DNA of 64,000 nt from Desulfolutivibrio sulfoxidireducens. GTDB lineage: Bacteria > Desulfobacterota > Desulfovibrionia > Desulfovibrionales > Desulfovibrionaceae. Below the pieces are notes generated by a model. The model was not told where the DNA came from. It worked only from the letters and a program-made list of their open reading frames with translations, and searched no databases. The position numbers and the translations under genes were made by a program. The DNA lies in NCBI RefSeq assembly GCF_013376475.1, contig NZ_CP045508.1, positions 2,578,001 to 2,642,000 of the forward strand, read 5' to 3'. Each line of letters opens with the position of its first letter. Within the stretch, counting starts at the first letter, position 1. This document shows positions 36,576-45,803 of the stretch, piece by piece.

Positions 36576-36956
36576 GCGCCAGGGGGCAGCAAGAGTTCCA
36601 GCGGCAAGCGGAACTCCTCAACGCAAGGTCTGGCCCGAATCGCTCATGACGGCGGCTCCGCTTTCGGTGGCGCGCTTAAGGCCAAAATGACGCCCATTTC
36701 CCTGCTCAGCGCCGGGCCAGCCCTGATCCACATGCGCGTCCACATCGCGTGTGGCATCTCTGGACTCTCTGGCGCGCGGGAATCAATTTAAGTTGAACTA
36801 TATGAAGGTGTTTTGAAAAGTATATGCGTCTGGTCCACATTTCCGACCGCCGTAGGGAGGAATGAATTCCGGGGCTTCATGACCTCCAGGACGCCCCCGT
36901 CAACCTCGCCTCCATCGGTCAGCATGCGACATCTTGCCGGTCCCACAAAGTGACAC
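36576..36956. other. Spacer between RTX-1 terminator and hemerythrin gene
   Basis: About 380 bases between two convergent genes. No supported gene or strong structure was found; a short frame beginning at 36522 overlaps the terminator and has no family match. Confidence 0.5.
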
Positions 36957-37364
36957 TCAGGAGACCCCCTTCCCGGACAAGAACACCCCCATGGTCTTGT
37001 CTGTCCCGTTTATGTGCGTGACCAGCCAGTTGCCGAGGAAGTTGAGCACCTCCATGGACAGGGTGCTCTTCCCGCTTTTGCAGTCATTTTCCACCTGGGT
37101 CACTTTGGCGATGAAATCCCGATGTTCGGCCTTGTGCGCAGCGGTATCCGGGTACTCGTACTGATCCATCAGCTTCTCTTCCGTGCCGAAATGTACTTCG
37201 GTGTACCGGCGCATTTCGCCGACGATGCCGATCAGCATTACTTCTCCTTTCTCTCCCTTCATCGAGTCATAGAGCTTATTAACCATACCAACAAGCCATT
37301 TGTGCTGGGTGTCGACCTCGACGACATTTATGGACAGACTATCATTCCATTCGAGCATCGGCAT
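36957..37364 (-). CDS. Bacteriohemerythrin
   Basis: A 135-residue four-helix O2-binding protein with a non-heme di-iron site. All seven ligands are visible: His21 (DTQHKW), His58 and Glu62 (VHFGTEE), His77 and His81 (HKAEH), His117 and Asp122 (HINGTD). It starts MPMLEWNDSLSINVVEVD, the normal family N-terminus, and AAGGAG stands seven bases before the ATG. It is 35 bases downstream of the HD-GYP gene on the same strand, so the two are probably one operon. A role in oxygen sensing, delivery or storage is expected in an oxygen-wary anaerobe. Confidence 0.94.
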   Translation of the reverse strand: MPMLEWNDSLSINVVEVDTQHKWLVGMVNKLYDSMKGEKGEVMLIGIVGEMRRYTEVHFGTEEKLMDQYEYPDTAAHKAEHRDFIAKVTQVENDCKSGKSTLSMEVLNFLGNWLVTHINGTDKTMGVFLSGKGVS

Positions 37365-37399
37365 ATCAAGGCTCCTTGAATTATATTTGAATCTTGCGA

Positions 37400-40300
37400 C
37401 TATTTGCCGGAGCTTAAATATATCGATATATCTTTGACGTTGTTCTGCCAGGGGTGGAGACGTCTTTCCGCATACAGGCGGGAGATGTCCTTCTTCAGGA
37501 AAATGTCGAAGAGTTCCGCATCGATTAGCTGATCGTCGCGCATGGAACTCATGATCCGCAGGGCCTCGGAGAGGGTCTTGGCTGGCTTGTAGGGGCGATC
37601 GGAAGCCGTCAGCGCCTCGAAAATGTCCGCAATGGCCAGGATGCGCGCCTCAACCGAGAGATGGTCCTTGCTCTTGCGCAACGGGTAACCTGTCCCGATG
37701 AGCGTTTCGTGGTGGCCAGTGGCGATTTCGGGCACCCGGCACAGGTGTTCCGGAAAGGGAATACGCTTGAGCATCTCGATGCCGCTGAGCGTATGTTCGC
37801 GGATCTTGAAGCGCTCTTCCAGCGTGAGCGTACCGCGGGGAATGCAGAGATTGTAGATTTCGCCTCGATTGTATTCATGGTCAGGAACGCTGATCGGCTC
37901 TCCGTGGGCGTCCACGATGTGGGAGTAATCCTTGGTCCTGGGGACGAGGTGCTCGGGTTTGTCCGCCAGCAGGAATTCGGGCGTGGGAAGTTGCGGTTCT
38001 GGCTTGTCGTCCTTGGCGCGCAGCTCGTCGGCGCTGACACCCAGGCGGTCGCTGAAATGGCGGAGCCAGACGCGGCCGGCAATTTGCCGGAGCCGCTCCT
38101 TGGCCGCGTCGGTCATGAACTCCCCGCCGATGTTGCACTGGGCGACAAAGGCGTAGTCGTCGTCGAGGCGCTGGAACTCTTCCTCCAACTTGTCACGCAG
38201 GGCTCCATGGTCTGTGTCGTCCCGGGCGAGGGCCCGGTAGTAGCCGACCTCGAGATCTCTGCGCAGCACCTCGAAGCGCAGGCGCACTTCGTGGATGCGG
38301 TTGTAGATCGTCTCCAGCTTGGTGGCCTTGTCCACGACATATTCCGGCGTGGTGACCTTGCCGCAGTCGTGCAACCAGGCGGCGATGAAAAGCTGCCGCC
38401 ATTCGTCATCGGTCTCCAGGCGGAAGTCGCGCAGAGCCCCTTCCTCCGTGTCGTTGGCGGCCCTGGCCAACATCTCGGCCAGTTCCGGCACCCGGGTGCA
38501 GTGCCCGGCCGTGTAGGGCGACTTGGCGTCGATGGAGGCCGCGATCACCTGAACCAGGGCATCGAACAGCTCCCGCATGGAGTTCACCAGGTTCCGGTTG
38601 TCCAGGGTCACCGCGGCCTGGGCGGCCAGGGCGTCCACGAAGTCGCTCATTTCCTTGTACCGCCCGTCGTTCGCCGCGCCGCAGTCCTTCTCCCTGGGGT
38701 TGAAGAGCTGAATGACGCCGAGCACCTCGTCACGACGGGTGACGATGGGGACCGCGATCAGGGAGCGGATGGGGTAGTCCTTTGGCTCCCGGGGCAGGCC
38801 AGTCGGGAAAAGCGACAACTCCCTGCCGCCAACGATCACACTTCCGCGGGTGTTGAAAGCCTCGCACGCGGAACGCAGGACCGAATCCTGGCTGAGAAAA
38901 TTCATGATCGCCGGCCGGACCATCACCCGGGGAACGGGATTCTCGGAAAGACCGCCCAGAACGAGACTCTCGCAACCAAGCGAGAGTATCTCGACGCCAA
39001 GTTCCTCCCCCTCCTTGAGATACAGGACGCCGCCGTCGGCATGGGCAAGTTCCTTGGCGTTCCGGAAGATCAGCGTCACAAGCCGATCCAACCGTTTCTC
39101 CGCCGCAAGCGCCACCCCTCCCTCGACGAGCATCCGCAGCTTCTCCTGGGTCCGCACCAGACGTTCGGTCTTTGACTGAATGGTGGACTTCATGACCTCG
39201 CAGGCACAGGCAAGCTCCTGTACCTCTGTAATACTCGAAGTGACCGGCGGAGAAGGCGAAAAGTCAAAACGCTGGATTTTTTCAGCCTCGCGCACCAGCC
39301 CACCGAACGGACGAGACGCCCGACGGGCCATCAGTATGGACACAGGGACGATGAATGCCAGCAGGCCTGCGGCGATCAGGACGATCCGCCAGACCATGCG
39401 GCCGATGTGGCCCGTGATGTCCCGCAACGGCGCGGCAACGACGACACACAGGCCCAAGCCGTTCTCCGAAGACATGGGCGTTGCGCTGGCCATAACCGCT
39501 TCATCCTCCATATCAAGGAAAAAAGGTCTCCCGGACAGGAGTTCCTTGGCCTGGTCCGTCTTGCGCGCCACGGCACGCACGAGCGGGATGAACGCCTCGG
39601 ACGCCGCAGGGAGAAGAAGGTCTTGTCCGAGCACCTCGGCCCACGTCAGGCCGGGATAGGCCACCAGGCGGTTGGCCCTGTCCACTATCCAGACCACCCC
39701 GTTGTGGAGGACCTGCTGTTCGGCGAGCATGTTTCCAAGCTGCGCCAGGGTGACATCCACCCCGAACACGGCGCCGCCGTCCGCGAGAACCTGGGCGCGG
39801 GTCAGTCCCGGCAGCTTCGAACTGCTGAAGACATAGGGCGCGGTGTAGATGCCGCGGCCATGCTTGCGGGCGTCGACGAACCATGGACGCGTTCGGGGGT
39901 CATAGTCGACCTGCTGATCAGCGCGCGAGCCAATCTCATTGAGCGCCGCGTCGAGGAAGCGCCATGTCTGGCCACGGCTTCCCGCTGCGGTGACGGCGAT
40001 GATTCTGTCAATGTAGACTGTGTTTGAAGGCGCCTCGTACTTGTTGAGGATGGAGACGTCGTTTCGTGGCGCGATAACTTGGTGAAATGAGCCGTCTTCA
40101 TAACCTATGTAGACCGACATCAACTGCGGGTTGGCGTCGAGGATGGCCCGCATGGGCCGGACATCCAGGGCAAAGGTCTCGTGAGCGGTTCCCGTGCGCG
40201 CCACACGGAAGGTCAGCGCAGCCATGTCAGTCAGTGTGGAGATTGACGCAATGACGGTGTTGAGCTTCGCAATGGTTTTTGTCGATATCTCGTTGAAAAG

Positions 40301-40444
40301 CGTTTCAGAGGATTCGATGGCAGTAACATTGCTTTCAAGCTTTACGACGTAAAGCAGCGTTGTTACGAGCACGAGAGCTGTCCCCAGGACTATCCAGGCG
40401 ATAAGAGTGGTAAGAGTAAACTGAATCCTTCCCCTGGCTCCCAT
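37400..40444 (-). CDS. Membrane sensor with Cache, HAMP, GAF and HD-GYP domains
   Basis: A 1014-residue signalling protein. Transmembrane helix 1 (about 12-34), periplasmic double Cache sensor (about 40-340, with YIGYEDGSFHQV and DPRTRPWFVDARKHG), transmembrane helix 2 (about 347-370), HAMP (about 372-425), GAF (about 450-620, IRSLIAVPIVTRRDEVLGV), then HD-GYP (about 645-1000). The HD pair is in AAWLHDCGKVTTPEYV. The GYP signature reads HHETLIGTGYP: the aspartate usual before the first glycine is Ile. About 150 extra residues separate the HD and GYP halves, a known variant of the family. It should hydrolyse c-di-GMP in response to a periplasmic ligand, but activity needs proof. AGAGGA stands seven bases before the ATG. 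Confidence 0.92.
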   Translation of the reverse strand: MGARGRIQFTLTTLIAWIVLGTALVLVTTLLYVVKLESNVTAIESSETLFNEISTKTIAKLNTVIASISTLTDMAALTFRVARTGTAHETFALDVRPMRAILDANPQLMSVYIGYEDGSFHQVIAPRNDVSILNKYEAPSNTVYIDRIIAVTAAGSRGQTWRFLDAALNEIGSRADQQVDYDPRTRPWFVDARKHGRGIYTAPYVFSSSKLPGLTRAQVLADGGAVFGVDVTLAQLGNMLAEQQVLHNGVVWIVDRANRLVAYPGLTWAEVLGQDLLLPAASEAFIPLVRAVARKTDQAKELLSGRPFFLDMEDEAVMASATPMSSENGLGLCVVVAAPLRDITGHIGRMVWRIVLIAAGLLAFIVPVSILMARRASRPFGGLVREAEKIQRFDFSPSPPVTSSITEVQELACACEVMKSTIQSKTERLVRTQEKLRMLVEGGVALAAEKRLDRLVTLIFRNAKELAHADGGVLYLKEGEELGVEILSLGCESLVLGGLSENPVPRVMVRPAIMNFLSQDSVLRSACEAFNTRGSVIVGGRELSLFPTGLPREPKDYPIRSLIAVPIVTRRDEVLGVIQLFNPREKDCGAANDGRYKEMSDFVDALAAQAAVTLDNRNLVNSMRELFDALVQVIAASIDAKSPYTAGHCTRVPELAEMLARAANDTEEGALRDFRLETDDEWRQLFIAAWLHDCGKVTTPEYVVDKATKLETIYNRIHEVRLRFEVLRRDLEVGYYRALARDDTDHGALRDKLEEEFQRLDDDYAFVAQCNIGGEFMTDAAKERLRQIAGRVWLRHFSDRLGVSADELRAKDDKPEPQLPTPEFLLADKPEHLVPRTKDYSHIVDAHGEPISVPDHEYNRGEIYNLCIPRGTLTLEERFKIREHTLSGIEMLKRIPFPEHLCRVPEIATGHHETLIGTGYPLRKSKDHLSVEARILAIADIFEALTASDRPYKPAKTLSEALRIMSSMRDDQLIDAELFDIFLKKDISRLYAERRLHPWQNNVKDISIYLSSGK

Positions 40445-40977
40445 GGTGCGTCCTCTTATGGAAAAGAGTTCCCGGGATTCGCGAGGCCAGGCAACTCTTC
40501 AGAGGTTTTTCGCGGCAGAAACAAGGAATTGCGATGGGTGCATCCCTGGCCACCCGGGATACGGTCCGACCAGTGGTATCCATGGGTACTCCTGCTTGCC
40601 CTCCCAGGCAACGACAAAGACGATGCGTGGTTTCTGGCTGGGTCACGTCCGTCAACGTGATGCAAATTCTGTTGGGCTTGAAGCGGCCAGAGGTCAGGCT
40701 GCTCTGGGTGGAATTCGGGCCGGCCGCGCCTGGTTCCGTCTCGTATTGAGCCTGTCCCGAGCCTGTCCGGCGAACATCTTCGACCGCCGAGCCATGACAG
40801 CCCGTTTCACGAGTCCGTCGGAAAGAATCGCTGTCCCCACCCGGACCCAATCTATTTGCGAATCAAATCAATCATGAATTGTCGCATCGGAATACACTAT
40901 TTGACTTCACGTCTCGAATCCAGCACAAAATGATAAAAATTTGCGATGCGTGTATTGGAAAACCCGCGATGGAAGCA
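40445..40977. other. 533-base divergent spacer
   Basis: It lies between the HD-GYP gene (minus) and the TIM-barrel gene (plus) and must hold promoters for both. The last 120 bases are AT-rich, with TTGACT at about 40907. No gene with family support was seen. Confidence 0.5.
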
Positions 40978-41847
40978 ATGCATCTTCCCCAGTTGGCCAT
41001 AACCAACCAGGCGTTTGCGTCCGTACAGGACATCCTGGAGTTTTGCCGCATTCACGACTGTCCCGCCGTGGAATACACCTTTCGGCGTGGCGCTCTATCA
41101 CGGGAGGAGGTAGCCCGGGAGATTCCCGACGTCGAGATGTTGCGGGGCGCGGGGCTTTTCCTGCGCTACCACCTGGCCTTTCCCGGCTTCGATCTCGGAC
41201 ATCCGGACCCGGCCCGGGCCCGCGAGGCCGTGGATTTCCACCTCTTCTGCCTGGGCCTCGTGGCCGACCAGGGCGGCGACCGGGTCACCCTGCACATCGG
41301 ACTGGACCGGGCGCTACGTGGCCGCGTGGATTATGCGGCCGCCGTGCGTGGGCTGCGCGAGGTGACGTCCGAGGGCGAGCGCCTTGGCGTGCGCGTCTGC
41401 CTGGAGAATCTGCGTCTGGGCCGGACCGGCGATCCCCGCCAGTTCCAATCGCTCCTTGCGCACAGCGGCGCCTTCGCCACCCTGGACGTGGGCCACGCCC
41501 GGGCCCGCGAACTGGCCTCGGCCGTGCCCGGCTGCGCCCTGGACTTCATCCCCCGCTGCAACGGCCGGCTTCTTGGCGCGCATGTCTATGAAATCGAGGC
41601 GGCCACGCATCCGGGCGGCCCCGCACGGCACATGGCCCCGCGCGACCTGACCGCCATCCGGTCGCTGCTCGACGCCATGGTCTGGGAAACCTCGTGCGAC
41701 TGGTGGCTGATCGAACTCACGGACGCCCGGGAGATGGCGCACACGCTCCAGTTGTTACGCCGGTATCGGGACGGGATCGGGAGCCCGGCAGCCATGCCCG
41801 TCTCGTCCGCTGTCACCCCACACACAAACCACAAGGAACTCGCATGA
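40978..41847 (+). CDS. TIM-barrel protein (sugar phosphate isomerase/epimerase-like)
   Basis: A protein of about 289 residues of the xylose-isomerase-like TIM-barrel (AP endonuclease 2) superfamily. Seen: VEYTFRRGALSREEVAREI, FLRYHLAFPGFDLGH, DRVTLHIGLDRALRG, VRVCLENLRLGRTGDP with the metal-binding Glu, and AFATLDVGHARAR with the Asp and His. The start is uncertain: ATG at 40978 is chosen because GC-rich coding composition begins there; ATGs at 40969, 40930 and 40879 are in frame. Its stop overlaps the start of the binding-protein gene (ATGA), so it belongs to the ABC-importer operon, perhaps processing the imported compound. Confidence 0.8.
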   Translation: MHLPQLAITNQAFASVQDILEFCRIHDCPAVEYTFRRGALSREEVAREIPDVEMLRGAGLFLRYHLAFPGFDLGHPDPARAREAVDFHLFCLGLVADQGGDRVTLHIGLDRALRGRVDYAAAVRGLREVTSEGERLGVRVCLENLRLGRTGDPRQFQSLLAHSGAFATLDVGHARARELASAVPGCALDFIPRCNGRLLGAHVYEIEAATHPGGPARHMAPRDLTAIRSLLDAMVWETSCDWWLIELTDAREMAHTLQLLRRYRDGIGSPAAMPVSSAVTPHTNHKELA

Positions 41848-42845
41848 CACGCAACTGGTTCGGGAGGCTTTTTCTCCTGTTGGCTGGGATCATGGCGCTT
41901 GTGCCCGACGCCGCGCCCTGGGCGGCGGACAAGGAACTCAATGTCATTGCCGCCTACAACGCCAAGCAGGACATCTTCGACGCCTTCAGCAAGGCCACCG
42001 GCATCAAGGTGAACCAGTTGGACATGTCCTCGGGCGAGGTGCTGGCCCGCATGCGCGCCGAAAAGGGCCGGCCCCTGGCCGACGTCTGGTTCGGCGGCGG
42101 CGTGGACGCCTTCATCGCGGCCAAGAAAGACGGGCTGCTCGAGCCGTACGTCTCCCCCCAGGCCGCGAACATCGCTGAAAAATACAAGGATGCCGAAGGA
42201 TATTGGACCGGCATTTCCCTGGTCACCGTGGATTTCGTGGTCAACACGCGGATTCTCAAGGAGCGGGGCATCCCGGTCCCCGAGACCTGGGAGGCCCTGA
42301 CCGCCCCGGAATTCAAGGGCGAGATATCCATGTCCGATCCGTCCATCTCGGGCACGGCGTATTTCACGCTCTACAGCGTGCTCGCGGCCCGGGGCAAGGA
42401 AAAGGGCTGGGATTTTTTCGCGAAACTGGCCGAGAACATCCCCTACTACGCCAAGCGCGGTTCCGAACCGCCCCAGCGCGCGGCCATGGGCGAATCCCTG
42501 GTGGGCCTGGCCCCGGGATTGTGGCCTGAACTCCAGGCCCAGGGCTACCCCATCGCGTACGTCTTTCCCAAGGACGGCATTCCCTGGTGGCCGGCGCCGG
42601 TGGCCATCTTCAAGGACGCCGAACACATGGAGGCGGCCAAGGCCCTGGTGGACTGGGCGCTCTCCAAACAGGGCCAGGAACTGCTCAAGACCAAGGATCC
42701 GCGTTTCCCCACCCGGGCCGATGTGGCCCCCCCCGAATCGCTGGCCGGAATCGACACCTCGACCTTCATACCCATGGACTTTCTCAAGGCCGGCGAGGAG
42801 CGGGCCGAGGTGCTGAAGACGTGGCAGGAACGGTTCGCCAAATAA
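41844..42845 (+). CDS. ABC importer periplasmic binding protein (Fe3+/aminoethylphosphonate-like)
   Basis: A 333-residue binding protein with a signal peptide (cleaved near residue 28, APWAADKE). Family-like parts: LNVIAAYNAKQDIFDAFSKA, LARMRAEKGRPLADVWFGGG, YWTGISLVTVDFVVNTRIL, KGEISMSDPSISGTAYFTLY and PVAIFKDAEHMEAAKALVDW. This belongs with the FbpA/PotD-type (spermidine, iron, AEP, thiamine) group. The tyrosine pair used for iron in FbpA is not evident, so the ligand is open. AAGGA is eight bases before the ATG. An intrinsic terminator follows 20 bases after its stop, which would make this the most expressed gene of the operon. Confidence 0.87.
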   Translation: MTRNWFGRLFLLLAGIMALVPDAAPWAADKELNVIAAYNAKQDIFDAFSKATGIKVNQLDMSSGEVLARMRAEKGRPLADVWFGGGVDAFIAAKKDGLLEPYVSPQAANIAEKYKDAEGYWTGISLVTVDFVVNTRILKERGIPVPETWEALTAPEFKGEISMSDPSISGTAYFTLYSVLAARGKEKGWDFFAKLAENIPYYAKRGSEPPQRAAMGESLVGLAPGLWPELQAQGYPIAYVFPKDGIPWWPAPVAIFKDAEHMEAAKALVDWALSKQGQELLKTKDPRFPTRADVAPPESLAGIDTSTFIPMDFLKAGEERAEVLKTWQERFAK

Positions 42846-44500
42846 ACACGCCCCCCACTCCAGACGGGGCGGCCGGACGGGCCGCCCCGTTTTTTCTTTC
42901 GCCCCTGGGGCTGTGCTACGGCCTGATTCTGGCGAGCGTGCTGGTGTTCGTGTTGTGGCCCATCGCCGCCGTTTTCCTGCAAAGCGTGGTCATCGACGGC
43001 AGGCCGAGTCTTGCCGAGTATGTCCACCTGTTCACCCGCGAGACCGGGCTTTTGTTGAACAGCGTGTCCGTTTCCGCGCTGACCACGGTGTTGTCCGTGG
43101 GGCTGGCCACCTGCGTGGCCCTGTACCTGACCCACACCCGGCTGCCGGGCAAGCGCCTGGTCTTCGGCGTGCTCATGCTCTCCATCATCGCCCCGCCCTT
43201 CGTGTCGTCCCTGGTGTACATCATGCTCTTCGGACGGCGCGGGCTTGTCACCCACCAGCTTCTGGGGCTCAACATCGACCCCTATGGCTGGCAGGGGGTG
43301 GTGCTCATGCAGACGGCCGGGTTCACGGCCATGGCCGCCCTGCTCATTCTGGGGGTGCTGCACCGGGTGGACCGCCGGCTGGAGCATGCGGCCCACGACC
43401 TGGGCGCCTCGAGTCCGCGCGTGCTCGTGGGCGTCACCCTGCCGCTGGCCGCCCCCGGGCTGCTGGTGGCCGCGATCATGGTCTTCATCCGCGCCCTGTC
43501 CGACTTCGGCACGCCGATCATCATCGGCGGGCGGTTCACGGCCCTGGCCACCCAGGCCTATCTGAACGTGGTGGGGCTTTTCAACATGCCCCGAGCCGCG
43601 GCCATGAGCATCATGCTGCTGCTCCCGGCCCTGGCGGCGTTTCTGGTGTACCGGCGCGTCCTGGGCAGAACCAACGTGCTCGGCGCGGCCCCCGCGCTGG
43701 AGCGCGCCCGGGACCGCATCGGCCTTTCGCCCGTTGCGCGGTGGATACTGGCCCTGTGCACCTGGGGGTTTATCGGGTTCGAGCTTGTCAAGTACGCCAC
43801 CATCCTGTGCGGCGCCTTCACCCGGACCTGGGGGGTGGACTTCACCCCCACCCTGGGCCATCTCCAGGCCCTGACCGCCGACCGGCTGGGCAGCTTTTTC
43901 CGCAGTCTGCACTATTCCGTGGCGGCCGGGGCGGCCGGGGCCGTCCTGGGCGGCGTCATCGCCTACGTGCTGGCGCGCAAACGTCCCCCTGGCGGCAGGG
44001 CCCTGGATTTCATCGTCGACCTGCCCTACATCATCCCCGGGCCGTTTTTCGGCATCGCCTATATCCTGGCCTTTCACAATCCGCCCCTGGCCCTGACCGG
44101 CACCGCCTTCATCGTGGTGGCCAACTGCGTCTACCGGCAACTGCCGATCGGCATCAAGGCGGGCATGGCCGCGCTGGCGCAGTGCCGACCCGAGATAGAG
44201 GCCGGGGCGCGCGACCTGGGCGCCCGGGAGCGCCATGTCATCGTGGACATTGTGGCCCCGCTCATGAAGCCCGCCCTGCTTGTCGCCTTCATCAACACCT
44301 TCACCTCCACCATGATCACCATCGGGGCCATCATCTTCCTCATCTCCCCGGACACCAAGGTGCTCACCGTGGACATGTTCGCCGAGATCAAGCGCGGCCG
44401 CATCGGCGAGGCCGCCGTGCTGGCCAACGTCATCATCGTCTCGGTGCTGGCCGTGAACCTGTTTTTTTCCTGGCTGTACCTGCGCAAAAGGAAAACGTGA
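42821..44500 (+). CDS. ABC importer permease with two fused permease halves (FbpB-like)
   Basis: About 559 residues with some twelve transmembrane helices. Two permease halves each carry an EAA loop: EHAAHDLGASSPRVLVG (first) and EAGARDLGARERHVIVD (second). The frame has no ATG near the expected start. The best candidate is GTG at 42821, overlapping the binding-protein gene by 25 bases, with GAGG ten bases upstream; other in-frame starts fall inside the first helix. A terminator hairpin (42865-42895) would then lie within its first 25 codons. It ends two bases before the ATPase gene. Confidence 0.85.
   Translation: MAGTVRQINTPPTPDGAAGRAAPFFLSPLGLCYGLILASVLVFVLWPIAAVFLQSVVIDGRPSLAEYVHLFTRETGLLLNSVSVSALTTVLSVGLATCVALYLTHTRLPGKRLVFGVLMLSIIAPPFVSSLVYIMLFGRRGLVTHQLLGLNIDPYGWQGVVLMQTAGFTAMAALLILGVLHRVDRRLEHAAHDLGASSPRVLVGVTLPLAAPGLLVAAIMVFIRALSDFGTPIIIGGRFTALATQAYLNVVGLFNMPRAAAMSIMLLLPALAAFLVYRRVLGRTNVLGAAPALERARDRIGLSPVARWILALCTWGFIGFELVKYATILCGAFTRTWGVDFTPTLGHLQALTADRLGSFFRSLHYSVAAGAAGAVLGGVIAYVLARKRPPGGRALDFIVDLPYIIPGPFFGIAYILAFHNPPLALTGTAFIVVANCVYRQLPIGIKAGMAALAQCRPEIEAGARDLGARERHVIVDIVAPLMKPALLVAFINTFTSTMITIGAIIFLISPDTKVLTVDMFAEIKRGRIGEAAVLANVIIVSVLAVNLFFSWLYLRKRKT
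42865..42895 (+). terminator. Intrinsic terminator inside the ABC operon
   Basis: Perfect arms CGGGGCGGCC (42865-42874) and GGCCGCCCCG (42880-42889), five-base loop, then six T (42890-42895). It begins 20 bases after the binding-protein stop and lies within the predicted start of the permease frame. It should cut most transcripts after the binding protein, a common way to make more binding protein than permease. Confidence 0.85.
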
Positions 44501-44502
44501 CC

Positions 44503-45462
<960 letters not shown>

Positions 45463-45803
45463 AACGCGGCGCTCCCCAGCACGAGACGTCCCGATTTTTT
45501 TGCGGTCGCCATCCGGCGTGACATCTCCCCGGGCGCGCGACGCGCCACGGATCCCTGGCCTCACCATGGCTGGCCTGTCCCTTCGTGCGCTTCCCGACCC
45601 GATAAACATCATGAGGTAGTGACAAAGAAAGGGCGCTCACGGTTGCTTTCCTTTCAACTCCGCGCCATACTGTGCGAATTCAGTCTGTCGAGGCACGCGT
45701 CCCGCCCTTTGAGAAAGCGCCGGGAACGCCATGACATGCCAAGCCCCGCAACGCGTCCGTCCCCCGAAGACCACAAGCCTGACGCCTTGACCGAGGAACG
45801 GGA
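45463..45803. other. 341-base spacer before the chemoreceptor gene
   Basis: Holds a T-run at about 45496-45502 without a convincing hairpin. A 62-codon frame (from GTG at 45619) ends in an ATGA overlap with the next start, but it has no family features. Confidence 0.45.

Noticed and set aside
40443..40877. 144-codon and smaller frames between the HD-GYP and TIM-barrel genes
   Set aside because: Overlapping frames on both strands without motifs; the region must hold two promoters instead.
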